From contig CAZNDN010000113.1 in assembly GCA_964571815.1 (NCBI GenBank), forward strand, positions 1 to 12,932: a stretch of DNA of 12,932 bases. Reading direction: 5' to 3'. The stretch is from CAZNDN01 sp964571815. GTDB taxonomy: Bacteria; Fibrobacterota; Chitinivibrionia; Chitinivibrionales; WJKA01. Within the stretch, counting starts at the first letter, position 1, and every line of letters begins with the position of its first letter. The translations under genes and the position numbers were made by a program. The notes under the pieces were generated by a model that saw only the letters and a list, made by a program, of their open reading frames with translations, searched no databases and was not told the origin of the DNA. This document shows positions 8,388-12,932 of this stretch, one piece after another.

Positions 8388-8699
8388 AATGTTTTTGACG
8401 ATCAGAATGAGTTCAACAAGCTCAACGACCTGATTCTGGGTGCGATCCAGGAGTTCTCGGATTACCGTCAGGGCAACCTCACGTACGGCGAGATCATGTT
8501 CGTGATGGAGTGTATCCTCGACTCTCTTCGATCGTCGTCGGAGAAGGACGCGGCCGCGACGGCGAAAGTGAAGGGGCTTGAGGAGCCGCCGACGTTCAGC
8601 ACGCTGATGTCGATGACGTCGCGGATGGTGGAGCGGCTGGTGAAGAAGGGTGCGATCAACGGCGACGACGAGCGGTTTATTCTTCACGGGGAAGAGTAG
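8388..8699 (+). CDS. C-terminal fragment of unknown protein (5' end in gap)
   Basis: 103 residues open from the gap to the TAG at 8697-8699. The sequence is helical and charged, with NVFDDQNEFNKLNDLILG, LTYGEIMFVMECILDSLR and a final SMTSRMVERLVKKGAIN stretch; no signal, membrane segment or catalytic motif is visible, and I do not recognise a family. Its composition (Asp, Asn, Met, Lys, fewer Arg and Ala) differs from the exported protein before the gap, so it may be the end of a separate cytoplasmic protein rather than the tail of the same one. The next gene, an RsbW-type ATPase, begins 84 bp downstream. Confidence 0.6.
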   Translation, partial: NVFDDQNEFNKLNDLILGAIQEFSDYRQGNLTYGEIMFVMECILDSLRSSSEKDAAATAKVKGLEEPPTFSTLMSMTSRMVERLVKKGAINGDDERFILHGEE

Positions 8700-8721
8700 C
8701 TGGCGGTTCTCGGAGCTTTGA

Positions 8722-8740
8722 CGCGGTGCGTCTCACCGCG
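8722..8740. repeat. Small hairpin between unknown gene and RsbW-like gene
   Basis: CGCGGTG (8722-8728) and CACCGCG (8734-8740) form a perfect 7-bp stem with a CGTCT loop, 22 bp after the stop codon. There is no T-tract, so it is not a standard terminator; it could stabilise a transcript 3' end or slow read-through into the switch genes. Confidence 0.45.
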
Positions 8741-8783
8741 GGCCAACGGCTTATTCCCGGCCCGGATACATGAGTGGGGATCG

Positions 8784-9263
8784 ATGCCGAAAAATCGACA
8801 ACGCAAGATTATCGTAAGCTTCCCGGGAGATATCGATTACCTGCCGCCCGTGCGGAAATTCGTGGCGGAGATATTGCTGGCGGGCAACTACGATCCGAAA
8901 TTCGCGTACCGCTCCGAGATTGTCGTGGACGAAGTGTGTCAGAATGCGATTGTCCACGGATGTCGTACGCTCGATGCTCTCGTTGAGCTTACGTTGCAAC
9001 TGCATGAGGATCGTGTGGAGCTGTTTGTGAAGGATGAGGGAGGAGAGGAGAAGAATCGGCGGCGGTTGAAAGTGGCGACGGAGGGGGGCGCGTTGGCCGA
9101 GTCGGCGACGGGCGCCGGAGCGGGGAAGCTGGGGCTGGAGATCGTGCGTATGCTCTCCGAAGAGCTGGATTTTGAGGTGGGAGAAAACAATGTTACGTCG
9201 GTGCGGGTCGTGAGGCGAAAACAGGGCGACCGGCCCTCACGAAACGCGCGGCGGGAGGCATAG
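8784..9263 (+). CDS. RsbW-like anti-sigma factor / serine kinase (GHKL ATPase)
   Basis: 159 residues from ATG 8784. The N-box EIVVDEVCQNAIVHG (E45, D49-E50, N54, H58) is the hallmark of HATPase_c_2/RsbW proteins. VKDEGG (D84-G87) is the G1 box, and GKLGLEIVRMLSEELDFE (about 115-131) is the G2 region. RsbW-type proteins bind a sigma factor or other partner and phosphorylate a serine on a STAS-domain antagonist. Length is near the usual 130-160, with a basic tail (about 144-159). Longer upstream starts exist in frame, but family similarity begins at residue 9 of this version and a GTGGGGA site lies 3 bp upstream. Two STAS-containing genes follow, consistent with a partner-switching cassette; no sigma factor or PP2C phosphatase is present in the window. 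Confidence 0.88.
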   Translation: MPKNRQRKIIVSFPGDIDYLPPVRKFVAEILLAGNYDPKFAYRSEIVVDEVCQNAIVHGCRTLDALVELTLQLHEDRVELFVKDEGGEEKNRRRLKVATEGGALAESATGAGAGKLGLEIVRMLSEELDFEVGENNVTSVRVVRRKQGDRPSRNARREA

Positions 9264-9329
9264 ATGCAGCCGCTGTCGCGCCGCCTGCGGGGCGGGACGA
9301 AGGCGAGGAGGAGGATGGGGAACTTATGA
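9264..9329 (+). CDS. Possible 21-residue coupling peptide
   Basis: Directly after the RsbW-like stop (TAG 9261-9263) comes an ATG with a good ribosome site, GGGAGG (9253-9258), 5 bp upstream. It reads 21 codons (MQPLSRRLRGGTKARRRMGN plus Leu, very basic) and ends in TGA that overlaps the ATG of the STAS-HATPase gene (TTATGA). This geometry would carry ribosomes across the gap and couple translation of the two regulators. It may equally be a chance frame; there is no homology to lean on. Confidence 0.3.
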   Translation: MQPLSRRLRGGTKARRRMGNL

Positions 9330-10120
9330 GCGGAGCGCACATAGAGCTTGAGTGCTATGGCCGGCCGGCATACGCAACGATCCTTCGGGTTACGGGCAAT
9401 CTCGATGCGGGTTCGATTCCCGATCTGAACAAGGTTTCCGAGAAGATCCTGGCCGGTTTCCCTCCGTTTGTGGTGGTGGAAATGTCGGGACTTCGGCTTC
9501 TGTCCTCCAGCGCACTGGGGAGCCTGATGGGGCTTCGGAAGCGGCTGGTGGACAAGGACGGCGACATGGCGCTTGCCGGTCCGAATCTCGATATCAAGAC
9601 GAAGCTCAATCTGCTGGGCGCCTTGAGGATTTTCAAGGCGTACGGGGACATACGGGGAGCGATGAGTGCGTACCGGTGGGAGCATACGCACGCGAGCCAG
9701 AAGCTCAGCCTGGAATTTCCCAGCGAACTGCGGTTCGTGCCCTCGGTGCGTCAGTTGGTGAGCCGCGTTGCCCGCCAGAAGGGTTTCGGCAGCCGCGATT
9801 CGTTTCGTGTGGAGACGATTGTCGACGAGATCTGTAACAACGCGGTGGAGCACAGCTTGAAGGGGGGCGACACCAAAATCGAGTTGTACCTGCGGATTGC
9901 CCGGGACCGGATCGAGATCCAGGTGGTGGGCAAGAGCGATCCGAAGAAAGCACAAACGTTGCAGGAGTTGTCGCAACTGGTGCGAAAATCGCCGCCGGCC
10001 AATATCGAGTACAAGCGCGGGCGGGGGCTGGCGCTGATCAAGATGCTGTCGAACAATCTGAAGATTGACTTTTCCGAGAAAGGCACGAGTGTACTCGTTA
10101 CTCGTCTACGAGGGGAATAG
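9326..10120 (+). CDS. STAS - HATPase fusion protein (RsbV-like domain fused to RsbW-like domain)
   Basis: 264 residues. Residues about 5-115 form a STAS domain (ILRVTGNLDAGSI, VVVEMSGLRLLSSSALGSL, LLGALRIFKAYGDI); S61 lies where RsbV-type antagonists are phosphorylated. Residues about 125-262 are an RsbW-type ATPase fold with N-box ETIVDEICNNAVEHS (E163, D167-E168, N172, H176) and a G2-like GRGLALIKMLSNNLKIDF. The usual DxGxG G1 box is replaced by VGKSDPKKAQT, so ATP binding or kinase activity may be reduced. A long GGAGGAGGATGGGG stretch precedes ATG 9326. The gene ends 3 bp before the next STAS gene. The fusion joins an antagonist and a kinase that normally act on each other as separate proteins, suggesting an internal or relayed switch. 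Confidence 0.87.
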   Translation: MSGAHIELECYGRPAYATILRVTGNLDAGSIPDLNKVSEKILAGFPPFVVVEMSGLRLLSSSALGSLMGLRKRLVDKDGDMALAGPNLDIKTKLNLLGALRIFKAYGDIRGAMSAYRWEHTHASQKLSLEFPSELRFVPSVRQLVSRVARQKGFGSRDSFRVETIVDEICNNAVEHSLKGGDTKIELYLRIARDRIEIQVVGKSDPKKAQTLQELSQLVRKSPPANIEYKRGRGLALIKMLSNNLKIDFSEKGTSVLVTRLRGE

Positions 10121-10123
10121 CAT

Positions 10124-10486
10124 ATGGAGTCCCAGATCACTCTGGAGATTGAGGACCTGAACGAGGTCGAAAATGCCAGGCTCATACGCTTTGTGGGCGA
10201 CCTTGATGCCACAAACGTAGAGAATGTCCTGGAGAAAGTCTGCAACCTTCTCAACGACGGGAACGTGAAGCTCGTTGCGGATTTCGAGAAGCTGCGGTAT
10301 GTCAACAGCACGGGGCTGGGCGTGCTGCTTCACTTCAACAAGACCGCCAAGGAGAAGGGGGGGTGCTTCAAGATCGCCAATGTCAACGAGAATGTCTTCG
10401 AGATCATCGAGATAATCGGGGCATCCTCTCTGCTGGAGATCTTCGAAGACCTTGACGAGGCGGTTGAGTCGCTGAGACAAGCCTGA
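10124..10486 (+). CDS. STAS-domain anti-anti-sigma factor (RsbV/SpoIIAA-like)
   Basis: 120-residue single STAS domain of typical family length. Core features are the strand ARLIRFVGDLDATNVE, the strand VKLVADFEKLRYV running into the phosphorylation motif NSTGLG (S62), and the final helix SLLEIFEDLDEAVESL. In the known scheme the unphosphorylated form binds an RsbW-type protein and frees its partner; phosphorylation of the serine by the kinase reverses this, and a PP2C phosphatase resets it. The AGGGGA site (10111-10116) is 7 bp before ATG 10124, and only 3 bp separate it from the upstream fusion gene, so it is in the same operon. The substrate serine is intact, unlike the altered ATPase half of its neighbour, so the kinase is most likely the RsbW-like protein at 8784. 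Confidence 0.93.
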   Translation: MESQITLEIEDLNEVENARLIRFVGDLDATNVENVLEKVCNLLNDGNVKLVADFEKLRYVNSTGLGVLLHFNKTAKEKGGCFKIANVNENVFEIIEIIGASSLLEIFEDLDEAVESLRQA

Positions 10487-10580
10487 ATATTTTCCCGCGG
10501 GTCGCGGCTGCAGGTGAGCGTGTGCCTCGAAGCGGGCAATCGTGTTTGATATTTTTCCGACGAACAAGGAGAGAGCATCT

Positions 10581-12341
10581 ATGAGCGAGAAAATGGTTCG
10601 CATCGGTGTGACGGTCGTGCTGGTTCTGTGGTGCGGTTGCCAGAAACAGGTGGACGAGGCCGACCGGATGGTCAAGATCGGCGGCGATGTCGTTTCCAAG
10701 GAAGAATTCGAGGCGTTCCGGACGATGAAGCGGATGTATCCCCGGAGGATGGAGAAGCCGTTTCCCGGCGGCCGCTCGGACATGGCTCTGCTGGTGGAAA
10801 CGGAACTCCTGTTCAAAAAGGCGCGTTTCAGTCCGCAGAAGCGCCGGGCGCTGGGTGATGTCGACTGGAACTGGAAACAGCGTTTCTTTCCGGGGCAGTT
10901 GTATCTGCAGAAGCGGCTGGCACGGGACCTGGGGATCGGGGAGAAGCGGATCGAGTCTTTCTACGAAGAGAGCAAGCAACGGTACCGGGACACGATTCGT
11001 GTGCGGGACACGATCAAGGCGGAAGCTGCAACGGCGGACAGCGACGCCGCCGATTCGGTGTTCTATCGCGACTCGGTCACGTACAAGCCGCTCAGTCAGG
11101 TACGTGCCGAGATTGTGCAGGAGCTTTTCCTGGAGGAGTCGCCGCCCGACAAGGAGTTCTGGGAGCAGTTCACGAGAACGGATGAGGCCGATTCCGCCGA
11201 CAGCGCCGCTGCTCCGTCGGTGGACACAGCGGAGGTCGAGAGCCGCTGGATTCGCAAGGTCCGCGGCAACCTGCCCGATTTCTTCCTCAGGAAGCGGTAT
11301 CGCAGTCGCTACGGCGAACCCCTCCCCGAGGAACTGGGGGAAATCTACGGTGAGGGGAAACGGATAACGCCGGAGGATCTCGACGTGATTCTCTCATGGA
11401 TTCCCGAACAGCAGCGCGACAGCTACCGCAAGGACACCACGCGGATAACCGATCTTGTTCATTGGCTGCTGCGGTGGGAACTGTTCTCGAGTGAGGCGAA
11501 AGCGACGGGTTTTGCCGAGGAGCCGGAAACGAAATATGTCCTCGAATGGGCAGAGAAGCTGGAGGTCGCCAACGCCTATGTCGGGGAAAAGATCCTTCCC
11601 GAGGCGCGCACGGAAGCGCGTGTGGATACCGCCATGTGTCTGTATGAGTACTGGGACCGCCAGGGGAGGGTGCAGGTGCCGCCCGATACGACCGCGCTCA
11701 AAGGGCTGGTGGAGGAGAAGGTGACCGAAGCGGTCGGGCGAGGCCTTGACAAACGTCTGTACGGGTTTCGCCAGGAGGCCGGGGTCGAATTCTTCCAGAC
11801 CGATTGGACCGACGGCAAGGAGAAAGAGGCCGCGGTGATCGAGGCCGAGGCCGACTCGCTGCTGGATTCCGGCAGTACCGACGAAGCGCGGAAGCGTTAC
11901 ACGCAGTTGGTGAACAACTACGGGTTTATGCCCGAAGGGAAGCGGGCGCTGGCCGAGCTGGCGAAGATCCAGAGTGAGAAGGAGCAGTATCGGCAGGCCC
12001 TGAAGAACTACCGTGAGTATCTGATCATGGAAGACGAGCCGGGAAAGCGCTGCAATGTCTTCTTCATGGTCGGGTTTGTTTACGATGAGTACATGGACAA
12101 GCCGGAGCTGGCTGAAGTCAACTACAAGTGGGTCTTGAAAAACACACCCGATTGCGAGCTGGCCGATGACGCCGAGTTCATGTGTCTGCACCTGGCCGAG
12201 CCCATGACCAGTGTGGAGAATCTTCGTGCCGAAGCGATGCGCCAGGGACGGGACGTGGGGGAGGACGAAGAGGTGAGCGCGGAGGAGGCTCCCGCGGAAG
12301 AAGAAGCGCCTGATGAGGAAGCTTCAGCCTCCGGCACCTGA
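10581..12341 (+). CDS. SurA-N/PpiC-related and TPR-containing secreted lipoprotein-like protein
   Basis: 586 residues from ATG 10581, set by AAGGAGAG (10566-10573) 7 bp upstream. The N-terminus VRIGVTVVLVLWCGCQ is a short hydrophobic export signal ending in cysteine; the lipobox is poor (W-C-G before C20), so lipidation is uncertain. Residues about 31-140 (VKIGGDVVSKEEFEAFR onward) resemble the N-terminal helical domain of SurA/PpiC chaperones. A second similar module spans about 258-345 (GKRITPEDLDVILSWIP, then LVHWLLRWELFSSEA). Between them only traces of a parvulin-type element remain (YKPLSQVRAEIVQELF, 168-183), so a working prolyl isomerase seems absent. Residues about 418-525 look like TPR repeats (EARKRYTQLVNNYGF, YRQALKNYREYL). 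The tail (560-586) is acidic and low-complexity. The likely site is the periplasm, with a chaperone or scaffold role. Confidence 0.75.
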   Translation: MSEKMVRIGVTVVLVLWCGCQKQVDEADRMVKIGGDVVSKEEFEAFRTMKRMYPRRMEKPFPGGRSDMALLVETELLFKKARFSPQKRRALGDVDWNWKQRFFPGQLYLQKRLARDLGIGEKRIESFYEESKQRYRDTIRVRDTIKAEAATADSDAADSVFYRDSVTYKPLSQVRAEIVQELFLEESPPDKEFWEQFTRTDEADSADSAAAPSVDTAEVESRWIRKVRGNLPDFFLRKRYRSRYGEPLPEELGEIYGEGKRITPEDLDVILSWIPEQQRDSYRKDTTRITDLVHWLLRWELFSSEAKATGFAEEPETKYVLEWAEKLEVANAYVGEKILPEARTEARVDTAMCLYEYWDRQGRVQVPPDTTALKGLVEEKVTEAVGRGLDKRLYGFRQEAGVEFFQTDWTDGKEKEAAVIEAEADSLLDSGSTDEARKRYTQLVNNYGFMPEGKRALAELAKIQSEKEQYRQALKNYREYLIMEDEPGKRCNVFFMVGFVYDEYMDKPELAEVNYKWVLKNTPDCELADDAEFMCLHLAEPMTSVENLRAEAMRQGRDVGEDEEVSAEEAPAEEEAPDEEASASGT

Positions 12342-12370
12342 GCCGCGGCGACAGTACGCTCCGAGTGATC

Positions 12371-12404
12371 ACGCCCGGGACTGCACCAGTCCCGGGCGTT
12401 TTTT
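12371..12404 (+). terminator. Strong intrinsic terminator
   Basis: A perfect 12-bp stem, ACGCCCGGGACT (12371-12382) with AGTCCCGGGCGT (12388-12399), loop GCACC, ending in a run of six T (12399-12404). It lies 30 bp after the stop of the SurA/TPR-like gene and ends the plus-strand run. Confidence 0.93.
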
Positions 12405-12427
12405 CACCGCGCCGGCCGGGCTGCCGT

Positions 12428-12522
12428 CCGCCTTGGTCCCGCTTTGCGGGACTACGGCGCGGCAAGCTGCCCCTCCACGCCTCTGAGTCCGGAGGCCCGT
12501 AGGGCCGGCATGTCTGTAGCAC
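12428..12522. repeat. 95-bp direct repeat, copy 1
   Basis: Identical over 95 bp to 12838-12932, offset 410 bp. It contains a 7-bp stem hairpin GTCCCGC-TTT-GCGGGAC (12436-12452) and a REP-like hairpin GGCCC-GTA-GGGCC (12494-12506), followed by GGCATGTCTGTAGCAC. It has no coding capacity I would support. Likely a dispersed intergenic repeat family. Confidence 0.93.
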
Positions 12523-12550
12523 ACGACAACCCCAAAAAATGACATCCGGA

Positions 12551-12563
12551 GCCCCGTAGGGGC
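12551..12563. repeat. REP-like hairpin, same orientation as the direct repeats
   Basis: GCCCC-GTA-GGGGC, preceded by ATCCGGA and followed by GGCATG, the same frame of conserved bases as the hairpin at 12494-12506 (GGCCC-GTA-GGGCC). The stem bases differ but remain paired. Confidence 0.75.
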
Positions 12564-12598
12564 GGCATGAAGCGTGACCACGGTCTGAAGAACATGCC

Positions 12599-12611
12599 GG
12601 TCCTACGGACC
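12599..12611. repeat. REP-like hairpin, inverted orientation
   Basis: GGTCC-TAC-GGACC preceded by ACATGCC, i.e. the reverse-complement arrangement of the elements at 12494 and 12551. With 12551-12563 it makes an inverted pair about 36 bp apart, a REPIN-like layout. Confidence 0.7.
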
Positions 12612-12638
12612 TCGTGAGCGTCTGTTGCATTGGTTTTC

Positions 12639-12662
12639 CTACAGACATGCCGCACCTGCGGC
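12639..12662. repeat. REP-like hairpin, inverted orientation, with 14-bp inverted match to direct repeat
   Basis: CTACAGACATGCCG (12639-12652) is the exact reverse complement of CGGCATGTCTGTAG at 12506-12519 in copy 1 of the direct repeat. A 6-bp stem GCCGCA-CC-TGCGGC (12649-12662) follows the same design. The two outer elements bracket the inner inverted pair. Confidence 0.7.
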
Positions 12663-12837
12663 GCTTTTCGATTGCGGATTGCGGAACGTGGATTATTCGC
12701 AGAAAGCGCTCACCGAGTTCGGAATGTGGAATGAAAGTAGTAGGGCAGAGTTGGTGGAGCACTACGCCGGGCAGGCTGCACATTTGAGTTCCAGATTCCA
12801 CGTAATGAACAACTTGCACCACTTCTTGCTGCTCCTC
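12663..12837. other. Intergenic spacer between repeats, no gene seen
   Basis: Contains a short tandem GATTGCGGATTGCGGA (about 12670-12685) and several GTGGAAT-like words on both strands, which may be worn repeat sequence. No credible coding region, RNA gene or promoter is seen. Confidence 0.4.
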
Positions 12838-12932
12838 CCGCCTTGGTCCCGCTTTGCGGGACTACGGCGCGGCAAGCTGCCCCTCCACGCCTCTGAGTCC
12901 GGAGGCCCGTAGGGCCGGCATGTCTGTAGCAC
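12838..12932. repeat. 95-bp direct repeat, copy 2 (runs to window edge)
   Basis: Identical to 12428-12522. The match is still perfect at the last base of the window, so the true repeat may be longer; copy 1 continues with ACGACAACCCC. If the window edge is the scaffold end, the repeat probably caused the assembly break. Confidence 0.93.

Noticed and set aside
8718..8746. TTGACG at 8718 as a promoter for the RsbW-like gene
   Set aside because: No acceptable -10 sequence at 16-18 bp; the region is filled by a GC hairpin.
10487..10580. Separate promoter between the STAS gene and the SurA/TPR-like gene (AT-rich TTGATATTTTT near 10547)
   Set aside because: A -10-like patch exists but no matching -35 is seen, so I cannot support a promoter; the gene may be read from upstream.
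12371..12932. Could the repeats at the 3' end be a CRISPR array?
   Set aside because: Only two identical 95-bp units 410 bp apart, no regular spacers, internal hairpins of REP type and no cas genes.

Overview
The window looks like a piece of a GC-rich, Gram-negative, flagellated bacterium. The sequence shows flagellar hook-length and export-gate type genes, a secreted chaperone-like protein with a lipoprotein-type N-terminus, and RsbW/STAS regulators. Two runs of exactly 100 N (6135-6234, 8288-8387) mark it as a scaffold with gaps of conventional size, probably a draft or metagenome-derived genome. I cannot name the phylum from sequence alone; a motile FCB-group or similar lineage is a guess.

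Layout. Positions 1-1483 (minus strand) hold a two-gene operon: a double-FHA protein followed 4 bp later by a calcineurin-like metallophosphoesterase, with a good sigma-70-type promoter about 220 bp upstream. A roughly 490 bp divergent intergenic region follows. From 1970 to 12341 every gene is on the plus strand. First is a flagellar-type block: a membrane protein with a DUF2802/DUF6115-like tail, a giant FliK-like protein broken by the first gap, a stand-alone FlhB C-terminal domain protein, and an unrecognised exported protein that overlaps it by 4 bp and is broken by the second gap. Next is a partner-switching block: an RsbW-type ATPase, a possible 21-codon coupling peptide, a STAS-HATPase fusion, and a stand-alone STAS protein. 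Last is a long lipoprotein-like protein that seems to carry two SurA-N-like segments, no full parvulin domain, a TPR region and an acidic tail. A strong intrinsic terminator (12371-12404) closes the run.

The last ~530 bp contain no gene. They hold a cluster of REP-like hairpins in both orientations and two identical 95-bp direct repeats, the second ending exactly at the window edge.

How the genes may work together. The FliK-like protein would measure or terminate hook/rod export and contact the export gate. The FlhB-C paralogue is the natural partner of a FliK C-terminal domain, and the DUF2802-like protein commonly sits in flagellar clusters. The RsbW/STAS genes form a phosphorylation-controlled protein-binding switch, but no sigma factor or PP2C phosphatase is present here, so the output is unknown. 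The strongest candidates for something new are the STAS-HATPase fusion with a non-canonical G1 box inside a compact switch operon, the extremely long repetitive FliK, and the double-SurA-N/TPR protein.
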